64,000 bases of DNA from Doris montereyensis (lineage: Eukaryota; Mollusca; Gastropoda; Nudibranchia; Dorididae): positions 92,001-156,000 of the forward strand of contig JAXRKP010000939.1 in NCBI GenBank assembly GCA_037039925.1, written 5' to 3'. Position numbers and translations under genes: made by a program. Under the pieces are notes generated by a model. It made no database searches, was not told where the DNA came from, and saw only the letters and a program-made list of their open reading frames with translations. Positions 12,301 to 28,879 of the stretch are shown in pieces; positions within the stretch are counted from its first letter, which is position 1; every line of letters begins with the position of its first letter.

Positions 12301-15300
12301 GATGTCATTCACAGTCGAGCTTCATTGGACGGTAGAAAGATAAGACATGCAATCAAGAATGCATGGCGGATCGTTAAATCTCCTCACGAGTCCATCCTTG
12401 TGATTGAAAGGTTAAGCAGGCAGTGAAAGGCTATGTATTGACAGTGCTCCTTGCCGCCACATGTCAACGCCGTACTGTATTGGTAACTTGACAATCAAGG
12501 CCTGATTTCACACCTTCGTAATGGCTTATGGGCATCGTGAACTGACACACAAAAAACTGTCCCGATTGCCTGGGGTTTAGAGAGGTAAAATATATAGAAA
12601 AAATTCCGTTCCCTGGGGTCTCATCCCAATTGGCCGGGTTTCTCGATTTGAGAGGTCCCATTATATGTAATACACAATGAAGGTATGAATTTTGAAAAAA
12701 AAAGGTTTAAAAGGTTAAAAAATGTTGTCCTTTAGAGATGCAGTCACACTAGCAACTGAATTGTTATCAATTTTATTGTCTATTCTTACATCACATCTTC
12801 TTAAAATATTATGCTGAAATTATATAACATGTACAGCTACTGTAAACATTTAAACAAGTATGCTCAAATGAACCAAGACAGATAAATAGAATGTTCTTGT
12901 AACTTTAATATACTTTGTCTCCTCTTGCAGTAAACAAAAAAGATTTAAATGTTTGTAACTCAAATATACTTTGTCTCCTTTTGCAGCAAAACAAAAGATT
13001 TAAATGTTAACACAATGACTATCTTTGGATGGATTGGAACATTGAAAAAAAAAAACAGAATGATATAAGGTTTAAATACTCCTCTTTTTGAGTGAACTTT
13101 AAACTTGGAAGTGATTAGACTCTAGTCATTTAACAGAGAAACAAAATGTGAGAAAAATAAGAGCCAAATAAAGAAGTCTAAAGAAAGAAGAAAATAGAGA
13201 TGATTGGACTATAAACTAAGAAAACTATTCCAGGAAAACTTCCATAGCAGGTGCTAAACACATCTTATTTCATTCTTCAGCTACCCACCCCCACCCCTTT
13301 TTTTCCATGCAAAGAATGACAAACAATTAACTTTAAAATGTTGTAATTTGTTCCTTAAGATTCTTCTTAATCTTTCTTGCTTTCAAAGAAATGTTTTTTT
13401 ACTTACAACTAGATGAATACTCAGAAGACTTACCAAAATTATCAAAGGCAACATATGTAAATTTTGTATCACTGGCATCAATCGCTTCCAGGAACAAGTT
13501 GTTAATCTTCACCCTAGGTAAGCCATACTGTCCCTTTTCATCTTTCTTGAACCAAATATCACGGTTTGCAAATTTCACACACCCTCCTCGTGCAACAACA
13601 AAATGAGCAGCTCCAAGATCTTTTCCGACAGCCATAGTGCGTTCTTTCAAGTACCTTCAACACAAAAGAAAGAATTAAAATGGCTTGAGAGCTGCTAAAT
13701 ATTTTAATGTTTTAGTTACGAGATGATTGTTAAGGACATGAAAACAGCAAGATGAAGACTGTGTAAGCGTAAAAATACTACAACAGCATCTACCCATCGC
13801 CACTACTACATGTCTCCAATTCCAAAGTTGTCGTCTACTAAGAAAGTTTAAGAAAAGAAAAAAACAGTATAGATCTAATACTAATACATGTACAATCAGT
13901 ATTTCAGACATAATATAGAGAATATGTGTGTATGCTGTTGGGTATTGAACACCATACTAAAAGCCATTACAGCCACAGAATGAAATCATTTAAGTTGAAG
14001 ATTGAAAACAACAGCAAAAACAAAAACACCAAAACCAATCCAGCAAATCAACATACTACATAACACAGTAGCGTAAAATCAGAAACTTGTAATTTAACTT
14101 ACATCTGATCTTTCTTCAAACTTGAGTAATGTTTTTTCCTCAATAAACTACCAATTAAGAGGTCATCATTTATATTGATATCCCAATGTAGCCATGCCAT
14201 TAAATCCTGAGAAACTCCATGCTTTTTGGTGAAGAATCTGGACTCAAAAGCACTGCGTTGGTGTCCCTCCCAGTCAGGATTAAGATGGGTTTCATAATAT
14301 TCTTTCTCAGTGTTCCTCACTGGATCAGATATAGTTTCTGAGTCAGAATTTGTGTATTTGCCCTGTAATTTTCCAAAGAGGCCTTTGAGACCTCTTTCTG
14401 GAGAGGTTTTACCATCTTGTCCCGAATCAGATGGAGTAAAAATGCATCGTATCCAGGAGTGATTACAAAGATGATGGGATCTCTGGGGTGGAAAAAACGA
14501 CATGTTTTTAAAGGAATTATTAAATACAAAAAAAACAACAATCATTTCTAAGATAACACATACTGAGATATTCCAAAAGAACAACCAACTAGACAATGCA
14601 TCATACACTAACCTTAACTCTATCTCCACTCTTCATCAATCAGCGTTTGATGTAGGAGATTCTTTTGTTACATAGAGTCATTTCTTAAGTTTCAGTGTAT
14701 ACATTTCTGGTCAGGGTTTTAAGACATGTTTGACAATACTGGATCATCACACAAATTTATCTGGCCACATTAACTGTCCTCATCCAATAACAGATAAAGC
14801 CTGAGAGCCTCAGACTCTCAACTTAACCTTATCTTTTTCAATCATATTCTGCTCTATCTAGTAGTCGCACTAGTGCCCTAATGATCAGGTTGCCGGTTAT
14901 ATATTATATGGTATGAATCCTGACAACAATACGTTTGATATTGTGTCTCTTGGGGAAAGACTTAACCTTTTCCTGCTAGTATGCTCTCAAACTCAATATC
15001 AATCGATGACCTAATTTTGCTGTGTATGAGGCTTCCTCACATGTCAACAAGCCAACAAGGGCTCTCTCATCCAGCTGATGAGTCTGCCGCATTTAACACC
15101 TATGTTTGTGGTATAGAGGGTATATGTGTGTGTGTGTGTGTGGGGGGGGGGGGGGGTTCAAGTCTTTGGGGATGGAGATAAATCTCTGGAAGGATTTATT
15201 TTGAAGGGGTAAGATAAAAAGTTGGGGCTTGGTTTTTGTGGGGGATAAAGAAAGAAAGAAAGTAAAATAAAGAGGTAGTGGGAACAGCTATGTTCAATAT

Positions 15301-17790
15301 GGGCCAATCAGAGATCATTTTACAGTATCGCAACAACGGATGATATTGAAGACTGTGACGACAATGGCTAGAACATGAGCAGTGAGTGAGATGAGTGATG
15401 ATAGACTGACTGATTGATGAACATGAGCAGTTCAAATGTGACAATGACAAGGGACCAGACCGAGACGTTATCGTTAATCGGACTGAGACTGATACCATCC
15501 ATCAACCATCCCGTACCCTGCTCCCTTAACCTGAAACAGAAGTTCCCCTGAACAACACCGCCCCCCCACCCCCATCCGAGGCAAGCGTAGATCGCTGGGA
15601 AAAGCATATACACCAATAGCTTTGTTGCTAGGGGAGAACATACGTGTTTTATTGTTAACCATCTATCAACCATCCCTTAACCTGAAACATTATAAGCTTC
15701 CCCTGAGCAACCACTCCCCCCACCCCATCCGAGGCAAGCATAGGTCCCCGGGAAACGCATACATACACCAATAGCTTTGTTGCCAGGCAGTCCCGTAGAG
15801 TTGGAGCAGTGAAAAAAATCAAAAATTTTATCTTGCCAACAGTGAAACCAGCGAAAAAGAAAAGATGGCTGCTGTATAGAGGCTATAAAAATCAACGTAT
15901 AAGATAGTATAGCCTATAGGCTCAACTCTGTATTTCTCTATGGATTAATGTGTCTGAAAAAATATTTCTGTCCATTGAAATGTGCTACAATGATATTTAA
16001 TGTAAAGATGGTTTGATAAGTATTATCTTTACTTTATATTGAATTAAAGTCACCAGCGAAAAAAAATCAGCATAGTCGTACTTTAGCACCATCAGACAGC
16101 ATCGAACTTGAAAATAGTTAAACGATACTGTTCGCAGTGCATCGCCAACCTGACTCACTGAAAAAACACAGTGATCACACTCTCATTCTCTCTCGCCGAC
16201 TCAGGCCAACTGACCACGATGATAGCCTACCATGATACTGATTCCCTCTCCTCTCACTTCTCATTGATCACAAGCCTCTGTGGCCAAGAGAGATACATGT
16301 TTCTTATTAGATTTCCATAGCTAATCATGAGGAGGGAGTGGGAGAGGGTGTTCTGCATTAAAAGAAACAGTGTTCCTATGTCGATATTTGAATATATTTA
16401 TACTCTGTGTGTCTGCCTTCTTCAAAATAGCTGATCAATGCAATTCTTGTTTCCTGATGGTGGGGAATAAAAATAATATTATTATTTTACCTCCTTACTG
16501 GTTCTGTTTGTCAGTTTATCCTCTTCTTGAGGAAAGTGTGGGGGTTCAGGAGGGCTTACCCCTGCATGAAAACAAACAACAAAAAGCCCCACTCTTGTGT
16601 TTCCAAGTCGTCTTCTAAAGTCAGTCGTCGCCCTAATATTAGACTGTCATTATTCGGACCCGTGTCCCAATAGTGTGGGTGTTTATTCGGACCCGCGTGT
16701 CCCACTAGTGTGGGTTTTATTCGGACCCGGGTTTTTTTGGGACACACAGATCTAGAATCTATGTCTAAAAATATATTTTTAGAGAATTGAAGTTGAAGAC
16801 ACGTAATTTTAGTTTCAATCGTAGCGAAGCAAGGCCATCTTGACGGCCTTGAGCGAAGTCGACTTCTATTTCTAGCAGTCATATTTCGTTCCGGAAAAAA
16901 AGTAAATGGAAACCTTGCATACCTTCCGGTGAACTCATTTTTGGGAGCACGGGTTGTGATTTTTATTACCCATTTTAAGTATTTTTTAATAGGTAAATAA
17001 TAATGTAGATCTACGTTATTAATGTTATAGAGTAGGCTACCGGGAAAGTTATTGGATTTTGGGACATGGGTGGTACCCACACTTCAACAATAGATCTAAT
17101 AATATTGTTCTGGGCATACACGGTTTAGGTTAGGTTATGACGTCATTTTACATAAATAGTCCGTGTCCTAATAGGCCCAGCGTGTCCGAATAGTGTGGAT
17201 GTTTATTGAGACCCGGGTCCGAATAACCACTCCGCTAATATTACTCCCGCTTTAGCATCCCTGCCGTGATTTCCTACCATTGCGCCTACAGTGTATTTTC
17301 CGCTCCATTTACTATGGTCAGCGGTGCTACAGTGGGAATAATTTATAGGGCAACAACTGGAGAACACACATAAAAGTGAGAGGCCCTTCATAGCATGCCG
17401 CGCAACGCTTTGTCGATCGAGGAGCATGAGAGATGGATATCGGGACCATGCCCAGTATCGAGCATAAACTGGATTTGCAATCATATTCGAGGTGAAATGT
17501 TGGCGGTGCTAAAGTGCGATTATCCCAAAAATTCGGTAGATCTAGATCTAGATCTAGATCTACCTTGATATTGGAATTCATCCCAAATCGATTAATATTT
17601 CGATCTAGAATCTAGATCTTGATTAGATCTAACTAATACCCTCATAAACCACACTTAAATAAATTCTAAAAGAAATCCTTTATGAATAATGCACAGTGTT
17701 TTAAATTATATCACAATCATTTCCACTGTTTTTATTTCACATCACCTTCAAAAGCATTCGACTGGGGGCTGCCATTTTGCTGGCTGCCAT
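9337..17790 (-). CDS. DMAC2: DMAC2 (ATP5SL-type distal membrane-arm assembly factor), five exons
   Basis: Minus-strand exons: 17790-17746, 14482-14103, 13654-13434, 11946-11784 and 9619-9337 (TGA at 9339-9337). Junctions are GT/AG, phases fit, and the joined product is about 363 residues with no frameshift. In mammals DMAC2 is a mitochondrial leucine-rich-repeat-like protein needed to assemble the distal membrane arm of complex I. Evidence is the run KFANRDIWF, INNLFLEAIDASD, then HDCPFVDDWCLARLQRL, DISDCPEITDNGLTALQCL and LKVLRISKLPKVKHL. The VDDWCL block separates it from DMAC2L. Exon 1 is inferred: it encodes MAASKMAAPSRMLLK, a basic, Ser/Ala-rich start suiting a mitochondrial presequence, and ends in phase 0 as the next exon requires; its donor (GTGATG) is weak. 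Human DMAC2 is shorter (about 257 residues); the extra length is N-terminal. Introns hold a SINE, a pogo-like MITE and a 610 bp inverted-repeat element. Confidence 0.82.
10608..10909 (+). mobile_element. tRNA-derived SINE, family B, copy 1, with target-site duplication
   Basis: The tRNA-like head has A box TAGTCCAGAGG and B-box-like GGTTCAAATTTGAG. The body carries CACTGTGCACGTTAAAGATC and CTGTTTACAGGGCAGTC, and the tail is an AAATCAAATCAAAC simple repeat. It is flanked by CGGCTCATC at 10599-10607 and 10910-10918. It lies in the last DMAC2 intron. Confidence 0.85.
11993..12664. mobile_element. pogo/Tigger-like non-autonomous DNA transposon
   Basis: The left end, CAGTGGAACCTCTCCAATCG, pairs with the reverse complement of the right end, TAATGGGACCTCTCAAATCG. 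TA lies outside each end, the usual target of Tc1/mariner/pogo elements. Inside, pyrimidine-rich microsatellite fills 12090-12245. No transposase frame was seen. It lies in a DMAC2 intron. Confidence 0.6.
14860..14975 (+). repeat. Possible SINE fragment
   Basis: AATGATCAGGTTGCCGG followed by GTGTCTCTTGGGGAAAGACTT resembles the middle of families A and D. It is too short and diverged to assign with confidence. Confidence 0.3.
15193..16075. repeat. Dispersed repeat also present near the right end of the window, with internal tandem duplication
   Basis: The block near 15193-15258 (GGGGTAAGATAAAAAGTTGG) recurs at 62187-62250. The later part (15500-16060, for example ACCTGAAAC, ATCCGAGGCAAGC, ATTTTATCTTGCC and AAAGATGGCTGCTG) matches 63640-63960 in the same order and orientation. 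Bases 15496-15651 and 15659-15789 are direct tandem copies of one unit. No coding potential was recognised. It lies in the first DMAC2 intron. Confidence 0.65.
16634..17243. mobile_element. 610 bp terminal-inverted-repeat element, family unknown
   Basis: The ends are inverted copies over about 40 bases. Left: TAATATTAG, then TTATTCGGACCCGTGTCCCA. Right, reverse-complemented: TAATATTAG, then TTATTCGGACCCGGGTCTCA. The motif ATTCGGACCCG with TAGTGTGGG is repeated inside both ends as shorter subrepeats. No transposase is seen. It lies in the first DMAC2 intron, 0.5 kb from the proposed DMAC2 exon 1. Confidence 0.7.
17537..17562. repeat. (TAGATC)n short tandem repeat
   Basis: Four units of TAGATC in a row. 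Scattered TAGATCT words continue to about 17632. The same hexamer recurs inside the piggyBac remnant at 25256-25270, where it encodes Asp-Leu pairs. Confidence 0.9.
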
Positions 17791-18134
17791 TGACTCTGGT
17801 GAAGGTTTCGCTGGCAGTCTAGCAGTAGCCTACGACTGTTCCTTCAAGGTCACCATGGAGGTGTATTATTGTAACTAATGAAACACTCGAAGACATAGGA
17901 TTTTAAAAACGTCAAAGGGCAGAAAGAAAAACCTTTCGTTTTATTTTAAATCTTCATAGTAAAGAAATGAAAAATCTTCATAGTAAAGAAATGAAATGTC
18001 TTTTCTTTTGTGTGTGACTTTATCTAATGAACACAGACCCAAAATTGTTACAAAATATGATTTGCATTTGTGTCATCATCTAACAACGTTAAATAATGAG
18101 AAACATTTCAAAGTGAGAGAAATTGATATGATGA

Positions 18135-18317
<183 letters not shown>

Positions 18318-18740
18318 ATTATCTCATTAATCACCTATCTATCACACTCATTCTCTTTGCTCTATCTAGATCTATGTGTATATTTCAGCTGAGTAGACAC
18401 GTTTTTAGTTGAGAATATATGCGATTAACACCTGTTTGTAGGGAAATTTCAACTGTACCATGTATGACGTTGTTGGGAAGTTAAAGTGCTTAGGAAATTG
18501 CGGCACTATTTATAAAAGAATTGTAGTCCTTTTTAACATATATATATTTTTTCTTTTAAAGTGAATATTCAATATTCAATGGCTGGCTAGATAAGAATAC
18601 CTCCACCTAGTTAGTTATCAGTCATAAAATCGTTCACATCTCCTAAAGGCTGAAATGTAGTTTATATATATATATGTAGGCCTATATTGTAATTACTCTG
18701 ATGTTCTGTTTTTTTTTTTTGGGCAGGTGCGAGTCCAGAC

Positions 18741-23634
<4,894 letters not shown>

Positions 23635-23691
23635 GCGTACTACATGTATAAAGACAACTTTTCCAAACATTCAAGGATCTCCATTCAAGAA

Positions 23692-26600
23692 ATGTTTTCT
23701 TCAAATGCCAACTGGTTTAAAAACTCTGGGTAAAAGTGGCGAAATTTTTGGGGTCTTGAAGTAGCATTTAATAAGTAAGAAATTTCAAATACATTAGTCA
23801 CCATCACAATGCCATGGTCATCATAAATTGATAATTTAAAATTTTAAAATCTAGCAATTTCTATAGCTTCTAGGGTGTTTTATAATGGTTTAAAAAACTA
23901 ACTATTTTGGAGTAGGGAAAGTGTTGACCCCTTTATTGCCAGGAAAGAGAGACACAGAGAGAGAGGGGGGTAGCTGTGGGTTGTGCATGAATGAGAACAT
24001 GCACGTTTTGGGGGTTTATTTTATAATATGTGGCATGACGAAACTGTAGCATACTTCATTGTTTTAAAATGTTTTGACTTTGACTTGATGTTTTTCCATT
24101 TTCTTTTCAATTTTTCAAAGACAGGCAACATAATCTTTAAACACAGGAATAAATTTCATTGTCTTATTAATTTGTTTCTTTGTTATGTGGTCTGCATTAA
24201 AAAAAGAAAAGATAGAAAAGACATTATATGGATTACATTGTAATTACTATACTGTACATATTATGTTCTTACTGAATCATTTATCTCCTAAGATAACTTT
24301 AGATGGATGGCTCAAAGTGTTATTCCTCTCTTTCATTTTCAGAGTTGATGAGGAAAGAGTGAAGTTGGCAGGGCCTGACAGAGCAGCTGCCGAATGGATT
24401 TTATGAACGAAGGTTCACTGAAATGGACAAATACAGCCAAACATCTGAAAAACTACAATATGTTGCCAAGCACAGATTTTCGAAATTACAAGATCGAGGA
24501 AATTGACTTGACTGCAACAAGTAGTTGGTTTTAGGATTTGAACATTTAGGTGAAAATTTGAAAGGTTGCTGTTGTATCTATCTCAGAACTGGCATTCTCA
24601 TTTTTTACTTTCTTTTTTAAACATTTGTAAAAATTTCTACAGTGACTTGTCCTTTTACTTTTTAAAACCTTTGTTTTTTATTTAAGGTTGAATTTAAGTG
24701 ATTTTAAAAAAAACTTATTGCTTCTTTGTATGATTTCATTATGTGGATTTGAGACATCCAGCCAGAAATTTGAATGTCTGAAACATTTTGGAAGCATTCC
24801 AAGTGTATATCGTAATTTAACACTTATCGTACTAACGCGACCGCTATGCGATCTGATATTTTACTAATCGATTGTACTGATGCTTGGGGCATGCGACTGC
24901 TAACAGTTACTTCAGTAATGTATGCATCTACTACAGTTAGCTTCGTTATTTTTTGGCGTTTTGAATATTTTGAACAAAGAAGAAGTTTCCGTTTGGACTG
25001 CTGCTTGAACTGTAGCAATCGACTGGAATCTTTAGTCACTACGATTTTTCATAGTTTTGCTTTCTCTTCCATTGAAAACGACAACAATGGTTTCCAATTT
25101 ATGGAATCACTCATCAATGCGACTCAACAAGACAATGAAAAAACAAATTCAGACTTTGAAAGTGACATAGAAATTGATTTTGAACCTCTCTGCACATGGA
25201 TTCTGCACATGGATTTAGATAATTTTAGTGACCCTGGAGATTCTGATTTGGACTTAGATCTAGATCTAGATAGGCCATCAACGTCAAATAGGCCTACTGG
25301 TGGTGGACTAGGCAACTGGTCTACGGTCTTGAAACCAATTGAGGTGAAGGAATTCACTGAATTACAGGCCTAAAAGTAGATCTAACAGAGTTTTCTCTTC
25401 CTAGAGATTATTTTGATCTTTTTTTCTCTCAAGAAATGATTAATCATTATAATCGAACAAACAAATAGATATGCGGAAATGCATACCCAAATAAAGCCAG
25501 ATAAATGCTGGGTGCCTGTGACATATGAAAACATATCAAACTACATCTACATCCTCATCATGTTTGGTATCCACCAGCTGCCAGACTACAAAATGTATTC
25601 CTCGTCCGATCCACTGCTCAATGTCAAGCAAGTGTCTGATGTCATGGGAAGGTGTAGGTTTGAAATACCCGCAGCCATGTCTATTTTCGCCTTGAAATCT
25701 ACTGCAGCCTTCTGCATCAGAGCTGTAAAGAGCATCTGCTCCTTTCTGCGTCAGAGCTGTAAAAGAACATCTGCTCCTGAAGTGGCTAGTGTTTCCTCGT
25801 ACAAATGCGCTGAAGCAGGAGGCACACGACTGTGTAAGAATTCCTGGCCATCACAGATGCTGTTATCAATGCGCCAGGGATGGGAAGAAGACAGAAGCTG
25901 GAAGGACCCCCGAAACAGTATGGGTGTCCAACCTGCAACATTAGGTGCAAAGGACTGTGCTTCTCTAAATTTCATAATTTTTAGATAAAAAATGGTGACA
26001 AACAAACAAAAACTACAAAATATTCGGATATCAACAGGAAAAACGGACTTTTATTATAATTTTATTGTTCAGCCTTTTTTATCCAGTAAACATTTGTTAT
26101 AACATTTTTTAATACAGTTGATTCAGAAAATTGAATCATTTGGCTATTTTTTGAGACATGTTTTATTCCTGTAAGTTGTTTTTTACATTTTGTATGAATT
26201 TTTAAAGTTTACATGGTGCAAAATTTTGTATTGTAATTTGGAGTTATGTTCCTTAGCTTAGTAGGACTAGGTTATCTAGACATGGTTTCTCTAGTAGGAA
26301 AGGTTAAGTAGTCTTTTACTTTTATAGATTGTTTTTGTGAGATGCAAAAGCCAACGTAATAGTACATATATTGTTAATATACACGGATATTGACTTTAAA
26401 AGCTTTTTCAAAACTCAGTCAATGATTTTGAACTTTCAAATAAAGCTTGTTTATCAAATATACAGTGGTTTCCACCTAAGAGGCTGTTATCTAAGAGGCC
26501 GATCCTGCCTTTCCGTGTGACAGATTTTTCCTCTTTAATTATCATGTCTAAGAAGCAACCGAAAACCTACAATCCGGCTAAGAGTAAGAGGCCAGTTTGT

Positions 26601-28747
26601 CTTTCGCATGTATTCAGTATTTGAGGCGGAGACCAAAGTTTTAGTATTATTATAGTGAAAAAAATTACATTCCTGCAAAAAAAGAATTCAACTTTTGTGC
26701 AATTCTCTACCGCATGTGTACTTAATAGAATGGCGTTGCTTTGTAACGACATGTCTTGGCTTTGTTGAGGGTTTTTTTTCTTCACCTGTTAAAGTTCTTC
26801 ATCATAAATTGCTCTGTTCAGAGGTTTGGGTGACCGTGGCTCTCCATTTCTTCCTGCCCTTTTCGCTTTTATGGTTGCATTATTATTTTCTGAAGTATGC
26901 TACTAAGTTGATAGATCATCTAGCATCTCTACCCTCTGTCATCCTTGATATCTTCTCTCATTCAGCTTTCCAGCTGCTAGAAGATAGTATTATTATTATT
27001 AGTTGTCACAGGACGTTACAACTAACCATATCTATGTCAAAAAAATTATCTTCTAATTTGTTTGATTAATATTTTTCTTAGATTTGTTTCTTTCAATAGT
27101 TTTAAATTCTGTTTACTCTCATGAGAATTAGACAAATTAATTGCTCCTTGAATTTATTAAATTGTATTCTTGGGAAAACAATAACTCAAAATGTTCATCA
27201 ATACTCATGTTACGCTAGAGAAACTACGAAATTTGAATAATTATAATGTTCATTTTAATAAAACACAACGAAACAAAAACAAATTTTTAAATTTTATTTT
27301 CAGACCTTAAAAAGTTATTATTAGTATTGTCTCAAGTATGTTACTAAGTTATAAAAATGTGTTTATTTTTGTAAATTTCAGAGAACCTTCAACATGTGAA
27401 ATCCATCAAACTTCATGGCTGTCGAACCATTCGTAATGATGCCCTTGGTCACTTACACTTTGTTCAGGATACCTTGCAATCTCTTGATGTCAGCCGTTGT
27501 CCAATGATCACTGAAAAGGCTTAGAGCAATTGCATTGTTTAAAGTAAGCACATAGATTTGTAGTGCATAACTTTGGCCAATGATCTTATTGTTACTGCAC
27601 TGGTAATATTCGTATAAATAAAAAGTAAAAAAGAAGAAGAAAAAGTTCCTTCAAGGACATTACGTCCCATAAGGCCAGAGCTTATCCTGGTTTTTAAAGC
27701 ATGAAGCGGAACAGGTGACAATAATCATCTCCTGGACAGGATGCTAGTGTAACACTGGTTTTTACTTCCAAGCTATTCCTTGTTCCCATTTGCACCTGAG
27801 TCGAATGGGGAAAGTGTGTGTTGGGTGTCTTTCCCAAGGAACACAATGTTGGGTCTAGCTTTGACAGGATTCAAACCCAGGGCCTCAAAACCCCAAGTCG
27901 GACAGCCGATGCCATAATGCTAGTGGTTTACAATGTGTTTAATTGATTTGTCCAGTTGTTGTTATTATTGATTCAGCTGTGCTTAGACATTTGTCCTTCG
28001 GCCCAATGCCATGTAGTGGTATCTGCAGGTGTTTTTCATCTGTTGTAGACTTCCATATATAGTATTCCAAGTATCGGGTTTCTCGGGAAGTAAAGTTTTG
28101 CATAGCTCTTTTAGTTTGTGACTTACAAAAAGGTGGTGGGTCACAGCTTCATGGGAGTGGTCACAAAGAGGGCACACTGGGGCATGTTCAGGTTTTATTC
28201 TGTTCAGATGTATGTTTAGCAGTATGTGGTGTGTTCGGAGTCTGCAGATGGTGACTTGATCTTTTCGTTGTAGTTGAATGATGTTGCCTTTTGTTTGTGG
28301 AGTGGCCATATGTCGGTATAAATCTCTTCCAGTCTTTCCTAAAGCCCATCATGAAAAGAAAATGTGCTACCAAAAGAGCTAACTACGCTCGAGTTAACTA
28401 AAAAAGGAGTGTAGTTAGCTCGGTTGGTAGCACTTTTTTTTTCATGGCGAGGCGATGGGTAACCAAAATTTTGTGTTTTCCTTGTATTTGTCTTGTCTTT
28501 GTTCCTATGGGGCTTTAGTATTATTTAATGTCATTTCCTTCAGTTAGCAATTTGTCTCACATTATTTCCCACCTTTCCATGTTTTGCTTTCATTGCTTTC
28601 AGAAAGTTAAAGAATCTGGTGATATACGATTTGATTGAGATCAAACATTTCGACACGGCAATCGCCAGACTTTCCCAGGCCATGCCGTGGTGCAAAATTA
28701 GTACTGATGATCCTTTGGACAGGAAAGATAATGGCGAAGAAGGATGA
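23692..28747 (+). CDS. DMAC2L: DMAC2L (ATP5S / coupling factor B-like), frame broken as assembled
   Basis: Exons: about 23692-23774, 24343-24549, 27382-27543 and 28603-28747 (TGA 28745-28747), all with GT/AG borders. DMAC2L is a mitochondrial leucine-rich-repeat-like protein described as ATP synthase coupling factor B. Matching blocks are [11 protein letters not shown] joined to [19 protein letters not shown], then [51 protein letters not shown] and [13 protein letters not shown], in the same order as in vertebrates. The frame is broken at four places: TAA at 23731-23733 beside an A4 run, T4 at 24399-24402, T4 at 24529-24532, and GG at 27518-27519. Each of the last three is mended by one more base of the same run, restoring conserved residues. 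The N-terminus is uncertain: ATG at 23692 or 23706. Sequence error is favoured over a pseudogene, but a recent pseudogene cannot be excluded. Confidence 0.82.
24817..25984 (+). mobile_element. piggyBac transposon remnant, internally deleted
   Basis: An open frame from 24846 encodes an acidic N-terminal part ([35 protein letters not shown]). A second frame from 25479 encodes the start of the piggyBac DDE domain ([40 protein letters not shown]). Near the right end, 25922-25984, in a third frame, is the C-terminal cysteine-rich finger [17 protein letters not shown]. The catalytic core carrying the Asp residues is missing and replaced by unrelated sequence holding a 34 bp tandem duplication (about 25709-25778). 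TTAA at 24817-24820, followed by CACTTATCGTACTAACGCG, may be the left end; a matching right end was not found. It lies in a DMAC2L intron. Confidence 0.8.
26463..26600. mobile_element. Possible pogo-like transposon end
   Basis: CAGTGGTTTCCACCTAAGAGG, preceded by TA, resembles the CAGTGG ends at 11993, with repeats of CTAAGAGGC-like words after it. No partner end was located. Weak call. Confidence 0.25.
27643..27925 (-). mobile_element. tRNA-derived SINE, family A, copy 2
   Basis: Same landmarks as copy 1 in reverse: AAGTTCCTTCAAGGACATTA, GAGCTTATCCTGG, CTCCTGGACAGGATGCTAG and TTTCCCAAGGAACACAATG, then a decayed tRNA-like head containing GGATTCAAACCC. It lies in the last DMAC2L intron. Confidence 0.82.
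27983..28373 (-). mobile_element. LINE C-terminal fragment with zinc-knuckle-like motif
   Basis: The minus-strand frame encodes [19 protein letters not shown], then [16 protein letters not shown]. This is the CxxC...H block found near the C-terminus of many non-LTR retrotransposon ORF2 proteins and of Penelope-neighbour fragments. It is unrelated to the coding of DMAC2L, whose last intron contains it. Confidence 0.6.
28350..28446. repeat. 97 bp near-perfect palindrome with tRNA-like A box
   Basis: The two arms, about 40 bases each (28350-28390 and 28407-28446), are inverted copies with about five differences and one gap, around a 16-base loop. The right arm reads GTAGTTAGCTCGGTTGGTAG, resembling a tRNA 5' half with its A box, and is followed by T9. 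It lies 160 bases upstream of the last DMAC2L exon. Confidence 0.85.
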
Positions 28748-28864
28748 GTGGTGATTACAATGAAAAATCATCTCTCTGTGTATTTTACATATGTATGATT
28801 TTGCTTGTATTTCTGTGTGTATGTGAATGCATGACTAACCTTGACATGATATGTAAAACTGAAT

Positions 28865-28870
28865 GAATAA
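28865..28870 (+). terminator. Candidate DMAC2L polyadenylation signal
   Basis: AATAAA 118 bases after the DMAC2L stop, followed at once by a second AAATAAA. Position is typical for a short 3' untranslated region. Confidence 0.6.
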
Positions 28871-28879
28871 AAAATAAAT

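Noticed and set aside
15196..15673. Overlapping minus-strand frames of about 100 residues
   Set aside because: They lie in a dispersed repeat with internal tandem duplication and show no protein family signal.
24846..25373. Stand-alone 175-residue acidic protein gene
   Set aside because: It is the N-terminal part of a decayed piggyBac transposase; the continuation and the C-terminal finger are downstream in other frames.
26020..26460. Right end of the piggyBac element
   Set aside because: I searched for a reverse complement of CACTTATCGTACTAACGCG followed by TTAA and saw none; the right boundary is left open.
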